Of a stretch of DNA of 5,082 nt, positions 1 to 5,082 are shown piece after piece. The position numbers and the translations under genes are program-made. Positions within the stretch are counted from its first letter, which is position 1, and each line of letters starts with the position of its first letter. The notes below the pieces were generated by a model. That model had not been told where the DNA came from. It did not search any database and saw nothing but the letters and a program-made list of their open reading frames with translations. The DNA is from DATARH01 sp036008175 (lineage in GTDB: Bacteria; Pseudomonadota; Alphaproteobacteria; ATCC43930; CGMCC-115725): contig DASYOB010000141.1 in assembly GCA_036008175.1 (NCBI GenBank), forward strand, positions 1 to 5,082, in the 5' to 3' direction.

Positions 1-1
1 C

Positions 2-721
2 AATTCGAGCGGTCTCGTCGGCAAGAACCTTATGTTCCACCCTTACGCCCAAATCTACGGCGATGTGGCCGAGCCGACCGACAGCAACCGGGCGCCGCCG
101 ACCTGCTTGTGGAGCAAGGAGTTTTACGAAACCGACCCGGCGCGCGGCTTTGTGCGCGGCTACACGTTTCAGTTCGGCCGCGGCGTCGGGCCGGTCGTCG
201 AGGCCGTCGCCAGCGAGGCGAAGGGCCTCCTGCCCTGGGGCGCTGGCCATCACGCCGCCTTCCGCCGCCTCAACGGTCATCGGCTCGGCCTGTCGGCGAT
301 CTGTGAGGACCTGCCGGAGGAGCATAACCGAGTGACGCTCGACCCGGTGCTGACCGACAGTCACGGCATCCCCGCGCCGCGGATCGACTATCGGATCGGC
401 GAGAACACGGCGCGGATGATGGAGCACGGCATCGCCCGCGCGAAGGAGATCCTCGCCGCGGCCGAAGCGACCGACATCTGCGTCAACAGCCCGATCCTGT
501 ACGGCGGCTGGCACCTGCTGGGCACCGCCCGCATGGGCGCCGATCCGGCCCGCTCGGTGGTCAACGAATGGGGCCGGTCGCATGATGTGAAGAACCTGTT
601 CATCGTCGACGGCAGTCTGTTTGTCACCTCCGGTGGCGTGAACCCTACCTCTACCATTCAGGCGCTGGCGCTCTACGTCGCCGACCAGATGAAGCAGCGC
701 CTGGCCAACCTGTTCGATTGA
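2..721 (+). CDS. GMC-family FAD-dependent oxidoreductase, C-terminal part (5' end outside window)
   Basis: This is the C-terminal 239 residues of a glucose-methanol-choline (GMC) oxidoreductase. The frame is open from base 2, beginning NSSGLVGKNLMFHPYA, so the internal ATG at 32 is not the start. The N-terminal FAD-binding Rossmann domain lies upstream of the window. The GMC C-terminal signature is clear: WHLLGTARMG, with the likely catalytic His codon at 512-514, then NLFIVDGSLFVTSGG, then VNPTSTIQALAL, with the second active-site residue Asn at 641-643. Family members oxidise a primary or secondary alcohol or sugar hydroxyl and reduce FAD. The HLLGTARMG/GGVNPTST style, together with the next gene, suggests the gluconate/fructose dehydrogenase large-subunit branch, which passes electrons to a cytochrome or quinone rather than to oxygen. 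The substrate cannot be assigned. It is the first visible gene of a three-gene + strand operon. Family call is firm; the specific activity is unknown. Confidence 0.93.
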   Translation, partial: NSSGLVGKNLMFHPYAQIYGDVAEPTDSNRAPPTCLWSKEFYETDPARGFVRGYTFQFGRGVGPVVEAVASEAKGLLPWGAGHHAAFRRLNGHRLGLSAICEDLPEEHNRVTLDPVLTDSHGIPAPRIDYRIGENTARMMEHGIARAKEILAAAEATDICVNSPILYGGWHLLGTARMGADPARSVVNEWGRSHDVKNLFIVDGSLFVTSGGVNPTSTIQALALYVADQMKQRLANLFD

Positions 722-723
722 GG
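720..723 (+). promoter_or_regulatory. Shine-Dalgarno GAGG deciding the ATG at 730
   Basis: GAGG lies 6 bases before the ATG at 730 and overlaps the TGA stop of the GMC gene. It favours ATG 730 over the in-frame TTG at 718, which overlaps the same stop and has no comparable site. The arrangement fits translational coupling of the two genes. Confidence 0.6.
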
Positions 724-729
724 CACGCG

Positions 730-1176
730 ATGTCCGAGAGCAGCCAGCTCACCCCCGCTCAGCGGGACGATCTGCGCGCCATTGCCGGCGTGATCATCCC
801 GGCCAGCGAGGAATTCGATGTGCCCGGCGCCGATGATCCGGCGATCCAGGCCGACATCGTGGCGACGCTCGGCCGCGATGCGAGCCTTGTGCGGCAAGCG
901 CTGGGCTTGCTCGCACGCATCGCCGGGATGCCGCTCGCCAGTCTCGACCCGGTCCGACGCGAGGCGGTGGCGTTGGAGCTGCGGGCACAAGGCGGGGCCG
1001 CGGTCGCCACCCTGACCCGTGTCGTCCTGCAATGCTATTACCGCGACGACCGTGTTGTCCGTTCGCTCGGATTGGAGCCGCGGCCACCCTATCCGCGGGG
1101 CTATGTACTGGATGATGGCGATTGGTCGCTGCTCGACCCGGTCCGGGCGCGGCCGCCATTCTGGCGGCAAGCCTAG
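730..1176 (+). CDS. Gluconate 2-dehydrogenase subunit 3-like small protein (GMC dehydrogenase partner)
   Basis: A 148-residue protein resembling the gluconate 2-dehydrogenase subunit 3 family, the small subunits that accompany membrane-linked GMC dehydrogenases. Supporting features are an N-terminal helix followed by AGVIIPASEEFDVPGADDP (residues 19-37), matching the family's 'IIP...PGA' pattern, a helical middle, and a C-terminal CYYRDDRVVRSLGLEPRPPYP (102-122) with a terminal aromatic/proline tail RPPFWRQA. In characterised relatives this subunit stabilises or helps export the flavoprotein. It starts 8 bp after the GMC stop, so a stoichiometric partner is likely. Oddity: many family members carry a twin-arginine signal peptide, but none is visible here. 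The protein starts MSESSQLTPAQRDDL and is soluble throughout. It could therefore act in the cytoplasm or depend on a signal on its partner. The family call rests on short motifs and on context. Confidence 0.72.
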   Translation: MSESSQLTPAQRDDLRAIAGVIIPASEEFDVPGADDPAIQADIVATLGRDASLVRQALGLLARIAGMPLASLDPVRREAVALELRAQGGAAVATLTRVVLQCYYRDDRVVRSLGLEPRPPYPRGYVLDDGDWSLLDPVRARPPFWRQA

Positions 1177-1188
1177 GCGCAGCTGGAC

Positions 1189-1192
1189 GAGG
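1189..1192 (+). promoter_or_regulatory. Shine-Dalgarno GAGG deciding the ATG at 1200
   Basis: GAGG sits 7 bases before the ATG at 1200. This selects the start that gives a standard-length SDR. A longer in-frame reading from TTG at 1122 would run 54 bases into the preceding gene and add a low-complexity Ala/Gly/Pro stretch before the nucleotide-binding strand. Confidence 0.6.
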
Positions 1193-1199
1193 TGCTCCG

Positions 1200-1952
1200 A
1201 TGCAGATCCGGTTCGATGGCAGAACGGTCGCCGTCAGCGGCGCCGGGCATGGTTTCGGGCGGTGCGTTGCCGAGACCTTCGCCGGACTCGGCGCGCGTGT
1301 GTTCGGCTGCGATCTGTCCGCCGCCGAACTCGCCGAGACGGCGGCGGCCGGCATCACGACAGCGGTCGTTGACCTCACCGACCGCGCCGCGGCGGCGAGC
1401 TGGGTCGCGCAGATCGAGCAGACAACCGGCAGCGGCGTCGATGTGCTGGTGAATAACGCCGGCGGTGTCGCCGGGCAGGTGATGCGCCCGATCGAGGAGG
1501 TGTCGGACGCCGACTGGGACCGGATCTTCGCGGTCAATATCGGCGCCGCCCTCGCACTGAGCCGGGCTACGGCGGCCGGCATGAAGCGCGCCGGGGGCGG
1601 TCGTATCGTCAATATCAGTTCAGGGGCCGGGCTGGCCGCCTCGCTGACCGGCATACAGGCCTATTGCTCGGCGAAACACGCGGTTGTCGGCCTGACGCGA
1701 CAGCTGGCGCACGAGCTCGGTCCCTTCGGGATCACGGTCAACAGCGTCGCACCGGGTTTCGTTCGCTCCAACCCGGCCTCCGAGAGGCAGTGGACTGGAT
1801 ACGGAGAGGCTGGGCAAAAGGAACTGCTCGAGCGGATCGCGATGAAGCGCCTGGGCACCGCGCAGGACATCGCCAATGCGGTGGTGTTCTTTGCCTCCGA
1901 CCTGGCCGGGTTCGTCAACGGCCAGGTGCTGGCGGTCGACGGAGGAAAATAG
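1200..1952 (+). CDS. Short-chain dehydrogenase/reductase (classical SDR)
   Basis: A complete 250-residue classical SDR, the usual length for the family. It catalyses NAD(P)-dependent oxidation or reduction of a hydroxyl/carbonyl group on an unknown substrate. The cofactor-binding loop is SGAGHGFG at residues 13-20, with Ser in place of the usual Thr. Asp38 closes the second beta strand (VFGCDLS), which normally means NAD(H) is preferred over NADP(H). Also present are NNAG at 85-88, catalytic Asn113 (FAVN), Ser141 (VNISS), Tyr155 and Lys159 (YCSAK), the post-active-site APG at 184-186, and the C-terminal GQVLAVDGG. The Ser-to-Tyr spacing is 14 residues, one more than in many members. All catalytic residues are intact. 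It is third in the + strand operon, 23 bp after the subunit-3-like gene, so it probably acts on the same substrate series as the GMC enzyme. The annotation as an FabG-like reductase is less likely in this context but not excluded. Confidence 0.95.
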   Translation: MQIRFDGRTVAVSGAGHGFGRCVAETFAGLGARVFGCDLSAAELAETAAAGITTAVVDLTDRAAAASWVAQIEQTTGSGVDVLVNNAGGVAGQVMRPIEEVSDADWDRIFAVNIGAALALSRATAAGMKRAGGGRIVNISSGAGLAASLTGIQAYCSAKHAVVGLTRQLAHELGPFGITVNSVAPGFVRSNPASERQWTGYGEAGQKELLERIAMKRLGTAQDIANAVVFFASDLAGFVNGQVLAVDGGK

Positions 1953-1990
1953 CCGAGTCCGCGTGACGTTTGCAGGCTTGTGATACCGCC

Positions 1991-3466
1991 TCAAGCGCGG
2001 CCAGCAGACGATGCTCCCAGGCTCCCCGCGGCGTTTCCCGCGCCCGCGCCCGCCCATACCGCGGCGGCATAGAGCGCCTCGTCAAAATCGGCCGCGACAT
2101 CGGCCAGGAGCCGCCGACGGTGCATGTCGAGATCTGCCAGCAGCAGGTCGCGGCTGATCCGAGACACGATCGCCGGCACGCCGCGCCGCATGCTCGGCAC
2201 GTCCCCCTCGGGCCAGCCAAAGCTGACAAATCCCGCCGGGTTGTGGATGTGGATGTCGCGTAGATAGGGCGCCCTTCCCGGCGCCTTCTCGAGGTATTCG
2301 TGTCCCGCGCCGAGATAGGGATGGGCGCCGAGGTATGGGTCCTCATCGCCCGAGGGTGGAGTGTAGCGGTCGCGCCACAGCAGTATCTCGTGCGCGAAAT
2401 CGCCGAGTTCGGGGCGCGCCTGCGGGTCGACGAAATACCCGGTGCCGGCGATCGCGAAGTCGAACCGGAATTCCTCACCCGCGGCATGTGCAACAATCGC
2501 GTCCGCTTCCGCGTGCGCCTGCTCCCAAGGTGCGGCGAGGTGCAGGTGGAAGTTGTCAAAGCGCAGCACCCGCTCGATCGCGTCGGCCGGCGCGGTCGAG
2601 CCGGCGCGGCGGAACCGGATCGCCTGGTGCCAGCGCACCTCGTCTGGCAACTCGCCGTAATTGTCATAGACGCCGGGATACCCGCGGACGCGCGAGATCG
2701 GGATCGCGGCCAGGCTCGCTCGGCGGGCAAAGAGATGCACCGACGCCGCTCCTGACTCCAGCGCCACCCCGGCCGCGTCGAACGCCGAGGCGGCACCGCC
2801 GATTACCGCCACCCTCCTGCCGCGCAGCGCCGCGAAGTCGATCCGATCGGCGGTATGGGCGTATAGATGCCGCGGCACTGCTTCCCGCATCACCGACGGT
2901 ATGTACGGTCCTCCATTGCCGGCAACGCCGTTGGCGAGGATGACCTTGCGCGCGGTCTCGACCGTTGCACCGTCCTCCTGTTCGATGTGCAGGCGGAAAT
3001 GCCCGGCCGCCGGCTCAATGCCTACGAGGCGGGTGCGGTAGCGCACCGGGATGTCGAGAAATCGCCGATACCAGGCGAGATATTCCGCCCAGGCCGCGCG
3101 TGGGATGCGCTCAAAGGCGGCATAGGCGTCGCGGCTATTGCGGGCCTCGTACCAAGCCTGAAAGCTTAGTGCCGGAATACCGAGCTCGGGGCCGGGAAGC
3201 GTCTTCGGGGTCCGCAGCACGTTCATGCGCGCGGCGTTCAGCCACACGCCGGCCCGCGCCTCGTCTTCGGCCATGTCGATGACCGAAATCTTGCCGATCC
3301 CGGCACGCCGCAGCGCGAAGGCGAACGCGCAGCCCGATTGGCCGCCACCGACAATCACGACGTTGTGGTCGATGCCGGGACGGTCCGGCACCCAGTTTTG
3401 CGGATCGGGACCGATCAGCCGCAACGCCTCGCGCGCATCCGCATCCGGATCGATCGGTTCGGTCAT
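1991..3466 (-). CDS. FAD/NAD(P)H-dependent flavoprotein monooxygenase-like protein
   Basis: A 491-residue flavoprotein with two dinucleotide-binding folds, the layout of class B flavin monooxygenases and CzcO-type (COG2072-like) proteins. The first is VVIVGGGQSGCAFAFALRRAG (GGGQSG at 40-45), with Asp64 ending the second strand, for FAD. The second is RVAVIGGAASAFDAAGVALESG (GGAASA at 223-228), with Arg248-Arg249 after the strand, which suggests NADPH. IAGTGYF (GTGY at 341-344) matches the ATG-type motif of the family. The Baeyer-Villiger fingerprint FxGxxxHxxxW is not intact; only an LYAHTADR segment (His204) occurs there. The reaction (N- or C-hydroxylation, or Baeyer-Villiger oxidation) is therefore open. 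No signal peptide or membrane segment is seen, so it is probably cytoplasmic. The ATG at 3466 is preceded by GGGAG at 6 bases. It is convergent with the SDR gene, with 38 bp between stops. Fold is firm, substrate unknown. Confidence 0.88.
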   Translation of the reverse strand: MTEPIDPDADAREALRLIGPDPQNWVPDRPGIDHNVVIVGGGQSGCAFAFALRRAGIGKISVIDMAEDEARAGVWLNAARMNVLRTPKTLPGPELGIPALSFQAWYEARNSRDAYAAFERIPRAAWAEYLAWYRRFLDIPVRYRTRLVGIEPAAGHFRLHIEQEDGATVETARKVILANGVAGNGGPYIPSVMREAVPRHLYAHTADRIDFAALRGRRVAVIGGAASAFDAAGVALESGAASVHLFARRASLAAIPISRVRGYPGVYDNYGELPDEVRWHQAIRFRRAGSTAPADAIERVLRFDNFHLHLAAPWEQAHAEADAIVAHAAGEEFRFDFAIAGTGYFVDPQARPELGDFAHEILLWRDRYTPPSGDEDPYLGAHPYLGAGHEYLEKAPGRAPYLRDIHIHNPAGFVSFGWPEGDVPSMRRGVPAIVSRISRDLLLADLDMHRRRLLADVAADFDEALYAAAVWAGAGAGNAAGSLGASSAGRA

Positions 3467-3472
3467 CTACTG

Positions 3473-3477
3473 CTCCC
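3473..3477 (-). promoter_or_regulatory. Shine-Dalgarno GGGAG of the flavoprotein gene
   Basis: On the - strand GGGAG is followed by a 6-base spacer and then the ATG at 3466. This supports the start that leaves about 35 residues ahead of the FAD-binding strand. Confidence 0.6.
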
Positions 3478-3537
3478 ATTGATGACTGACGAGCATGGCA
3501 AGGCAATCGCGTGCCGGCTTATTCTTCACCGAGATTG

Positions 3538-3566
3538 CGTCGTTTGCCGCGCCGCCCGCAACGACG
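3538..3566. repeat. Imperfect inverted repeat, possible operator or leader hairpin
   Basis: CGTCGTTTGC (3538-3547) is complementary to GCAACGACG (3558-3566), giving nine pairs with one bulged T around a 10-base GC-rich centre. It lies 72 bases before the flavoprotein start codon. It has no T tract on either side, so a rho-independent terminator is unlikely. It could be a dyad operator for a dimeric regulator or a hairpin in the flavoprotein leader. A chance origin is possible in sequence this GC-rich. Confidence 0.35.
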
Positions 3567-3689
3567 GTTCCGGAGGAAGCGCCGAAATCTCCGAGAAGCG
3601 GATCCCTGACGGTCTATATCGACTAAAACAGCCCCTGCCCCTGGCCGACCTGTCCTGTGCGCTTAGTGCGATCTTTCCGCGCGTCTCGA

Positions 3690-3768
3690 TTAGTTGGCGT
3701 CGCGTAGCTCGCCGGGTGGAATGCCGACAGTCCGGGAAAAGGTGCCCGGCGTGCAACCCGCCCTGGTC
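3690..3768 (-). pseudogene. Degraded 3' end of an AraC-family transcriptional regulator (remnant)
   Basis: On the - strand, 3743 down to 3690 encodes TFSRTVGIPPGELRDAN followed by TAA. This lines up without gaps with the end of AraC/XylS-type DNA-binding domains (consensus like RtFrrtvGvpPgelR, with the stop a few residues later). Just upstream, a different frame at 3768-3748 reads DQGGLHA, matching the preceding DQsHL segment of the second helix-turn-helix. The two parts are out of register by about 4 bases, so a frameshift separates them. Further upstream no AraC sequence is recognisable and the beta-hydroxyacid dehydrogenase gene begins. If real, only about 25 residues of a roughly 300-residue regulator survive. 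It points the same way as the flavoprotein gene, which it may once have controlled. A 34-codon frame starting at ATG 3794 covers the tail but is unlikely to be functional. The call rests on motif recognition only. Confidence 0.38.
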
Positions 3769-3801
3769 TGTGGCAGCCTCGCCTTCGTGGACATCGACGG
3801 T

Positions 3802-3806
3802 AGGAG
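3802..3806 (+). promoter_or_regulatory. Shine-Dalgarno AGGAG deciding the ATG at 3814
   Basis: AGGAG lies 7 bases before the ATG at 3814. That start puts the first beta strand of the Rossmann fold (MQVGYLGVGNMG) right at the N-terminus, as in the family. A longer reading from 3694 would add 40 unrelated residues. Confidence 0.7.
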
Positions 3807-3813
3807 AGCGGCG

Positions 3814-4707
3814 ATGCAGGTGGGGTATCTCGGCGTCGGCAATATGGGTCAACCGATGGCCGGCAAGCTCTTGGACGGCGGGCACAGCCTCGTCGTGTTC
3901 GACATCAGCGAGGCGGCGATGGAACCGCTGCTGCTGCGCCAGGCGCGGCGGGCCGCCTCGCCCAAGGATGTCGGGGACCAGTGCGAGATTGTAGCCGTGT
4001 CGCTGCCTACCTTGGCAGCGTTTCGCGCCGCGGTATTAGGGCCGGAAGGTCTGGCCGCAGGCCGGGCGATGAAGGTGCTGTTGAACACCTGCACCGTCGG
4101 TGTCCCGTTCCTTCGCGAAATCGAGGCGGCGCTGGCGCCGAACGGCGTGACGATCGTCGACTGCCCGATTTCCGGCGGACCCGCCGGAGCACGCGCCGGA
4201 ACGCTGTCGGTGATGGTGTCGGGCGACCCAGCGGCGGTCGAGAAGGCGCGGCCGCTGATCTCGTTATGGGGCCAGACGCTGACGATAGCTGGCAATAAAC
4301 CGGGTGCCGCGCAGGTCTTGAAGCTGACCAATAACATCCTGTTCGCCGTGTCGCTGGCCGCGACATCTGAAGCTTTCGTGATGGGCGCCAAGGGCGGACT
4401 CGATCCCGAGGTGATGGTGAACGCGATCAACGCCGGCAGCGGCCGCAATGGGGCGACGCTGACAGTGATGCCGACTGCGGTGCTCGACCGCTCGTTCGAC
4501 TATGGGGCGGCGCTGCACATCCTGATGAAGGACATCGAACTAGCGATCGCGCAGGGCGAGGAACTCGGGGTGCCGATGTGGGTCTGCCAGGCGGCCCGTC
4601 TGGTCTACAAGCACGCGATGTTCGCAGGCGCCGCCGATGACGACATCAGCACGCTGATCCGCCATGTCGAGCGCGGGGCCGCCTTCGAGATGCCGAAGCG
4701 GCGATAG
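3814..4707 (+). CDS. 3-hydroxyisobutyrate dehydrogenase family (beta-hydroxyacid dehydrogenase)
   Basis: A complete 297-residue beta-hydroxyacid dehydrogenase, the normal length for a family that includes 3-hydroxyisobutyrate, tartronate semialdehyde and 6-phosphogluconate-like reductases. These enzymes interconvert a beta-hydroxyacid and its semialdehyde or keto form with NAD(P). The N-terminal Rossmann motif is GVGNMG at 7-12. Asp30 after the second strand (VVFDIS) points to NAD(H); NADP-preferring members usually have Arg nearby. The substrate-binding signature is DCPISGGPAGARAGTLSVMVSG (116-137). The catalytic segment GAAQVLKLTNN carries Lys170 and Asn174. The C-terminal helical dimerisation domain is full length (AFVMGAKGGLDP, then LHILMKDIELA). 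All key residues are present, so it should be active. The true substrate is not deducible, and valine breakdown is not implied because no other valine-pathway gene is here. It is divergent from the flavoprotein gene and tail-to-tail with the hydrolase. Confidence 0.93.
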   Translation: MQVGYLGVGNMGQPMAGKLLDGGHSLVVFDISEAAMEPLLLRQARRAASPKDVGDQCEIVAVSLPTLAAFRAAVLGPEGLAAGRAMKVLLNTCTVGVPFLREIEAALAPNGVTIVDCPISGGPAGARAGTLSVMVSGDPAAVEKARPLISLWGQTLTIAGNKPGAAQVLKLTNNILFAVSLAATSEAFVMGAKGGLDPEVMVNAINAGSGRNGATLTVMPTAVLDRSFDYGAALHILMKDIELAIAQGEELGVPMWVCQAARLVYKHAMFAGAADDDISTLIRHVERGAAFEMPKRR

Positions 4708-4713
4708 CCACGT

Positions 4714-5082
4714 CTACGCGAACGATTCGGTCATTGCCGAGTAGACCAGCGTGCGCAGGTCACGGCGCAATGTCAGGCGCGCCTCGCTGCCGATCACCTG
4801 GGTCATGAACACGACCGCCAGCTCCTCCTTCGGGTCGATCCAGAAGGCCGTCGCGGCGGCGCCACCCCAGAAATATTCGTCCACCGAGCCGGGCAGCCGG
4901 GTCTTGGCCACGTCGATGTTGACCCCGCAGCCGAGCGAAAAGCCGACCCCGGCATAGCTGGATTCGCTGAACATCCCCGGCAACGCCATATCGGCCACCT
5001 CCCTGCCATCGGGCAGATAATTCAGGCTGAACAGCGCCACCGTCTTCGGGCTGAGGATCTGCACGCCCTCGAGGGTGCCCCC
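4714..5082 (-). CDS. Beta-lactamase-fold serine hydrolase/esterase, C-terminal part (5' end outside window)
   Basis: The last 122 residues of a serine hydrolase of the class C beta-lactamase superfamily. The frame stays open to the window edge, beginning GGTLEGVQILSPKTVALF, so the GTG at 5064 is an internal Val codon and not a start. Visible family features are the 'LSPKTV' helix, GVGFSLGCGVNID, PGSVDEYFWGGAAATAFWIDP, and the final strand AVVFMTQ followed by a C-terminal helix. The third active-site motif, KTG in true beta-lactamases, is WGG here (codons at 4861-4869), as in EstB-type esterases and related transesterases. An esterase or lactonase is therefore more likely than antibiotic resistance. 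The SxxK and Tyr motifs lie outside the window. It converges on the beta-hydroxyacid dehydrogenase with only 6 bp between stop codons, and no terminator is visible there. Confidence 0.88.
   Translation of the reverse strand, partial: GGTLEGVQILSPKTVALFSLNYLPDGREVADMALPGMFSESSYAGVGFSLGCGVNIDVAKTRLPGSVDEYFWGGAAATAFWIDPKEELAVVFMTQVIGSEARLTLRRDLRTLVYSAMTESFA

Larger units (their letters stand above)
3467..3813. other. 347-bp intergenic region between divergent genes
   Basis: This stretch separates the flavoprotein gene (leftward) from the beta-hydroxyacid dehydrogenase gene (rightward), so it should hold both promoters. I see no convincing -35/-10 pair on either strand. A short AT-richer patch lies at about 3613-3628 (TATATC, then ACTAAAACA). 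Other content is the inverted repeat at 3538-3566, the AraC-like 3' remnant at 3690-3768 (-), and the two ribosome binding sites at its edges. Open frames crossing it on both strands read as Arg/Ser/Pro-rich shadow peptides with no family resemblance. Confidence 0.6.

Noticed and set aside
1122..1199. In-frame 26-residue N-terminal extension of the SDR from TTG 1122
   Set aside because: It overlaps the preceding gene, is low-complexity, and ATG 1200 has a well-placed GAGG and gives the standard SDR N-terminus.
794..1654. 286-codon - strand open frame opposite the subunit-3-like and SDR genes
   Set aside because: Ala/Pro/Arg-rich shadow; it spans two real genes and their junction.
1976..1996. 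Five-base stem GCTTG/CAAGC between the convergent SDR and flavoprotein genes
   Set aside because: Too short, with an 11-base loop and no T tract on either strand; not supportable as a terminator.
2335..2943. 202-codon + strand open frame opposite the flavoprotein gene
   Set aside because: Extremely Arg/Pro/Ser-rich translation without motifs; the - strand frame has clear nucleotide-binding folds.
3694..3813. 40-residue N-terminal extension of the beta-hydroxyacid dehydrogenase
   Set aside because: ATG 3814 has AGGAG at 7 bases and begins directly with the Rossmann strand; the extension has no family resemblance.
3526..3885. 119-codon open frame on the - strand over the intergenic gap
   Set aside because: It runs antisense into the dehydrogenase start and has an Arg/His-rich composition typical of shadow frames in GC-rich DNA; only the short DQGGLHA part is of interest, as regulator debris.
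4714..5064. GTG at 5064 as a start codon for a 116-residue protein
   Set aside because: The frame continues to the window edge with family-consistent sequence (GGTLEG before the Val), so the gene is cut by the window.

Overview
The window is GC-rich (about two thirds G+C by eye) and densely coded. Third codon positions are strongly G/C, and each complete gene has a short Shine-Dalgarno sequence. This fits a high-GC proteobacterium; an alphaproteobacterium with broad catabolic capacity is my best guess, by gene style only. There are no rRNA or tRNA genes, no CRISPR array, and no recognisable insertion sequence or integrase.

Layout. Positions 2-1952 (+) look like one operon: the C-terminal part of a GMC-family flavoprotein dehydrogenase (cut by the left edge), a small protein resembling gluconate 2-dehydrogenase subunit 3, and a complete 250-aa short-chain dehydrogenase/reductase (SDR). 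Gaps are 8 and 23 bp. Converging on this, 38 bp away, is a 491-aa two-Rossmann FAD/NAD(P)H flavoprotein monooxygenase-like gene (1991-3466, -). A 347-bp non-coding stretch (3467-3813) follows. It holds an imperfect inverted repeat and what looks like the broken 3' end of an AraC-family regulator on the - strand. Then comes a complete 297-aa 3-hydroxyisobutyrate dehydrogenase-type (beta-hydroxyacid dehydrogenase) gene (3814-4707, +). Only 6 bp beyond it is the convergent C-terminal part of a beta-lactamase-fold serine hydrolase of the esterase type (4714-5082, -, cut by the right edge).

How the genes may work together. All six coding genes are oxidoreductases, an oxidoreductase partner, or a hydrolase. 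That is typical of a catabolic or secondary-substrate island: alcohol oxidation (GMC enzyme, SDR), oxygenation (flavin monooxygenase), ester or lactone cleavage (serine hydrolase) and hydroxyacid oxidation (beta-hydroxyacid dehydrogenase). The substrate cannot be read from the sequence, and the pathway idea is inference from neighbourhood alone. I found no clear evidence of an entirely new system. The least explained part is the 3467-3813 gap.
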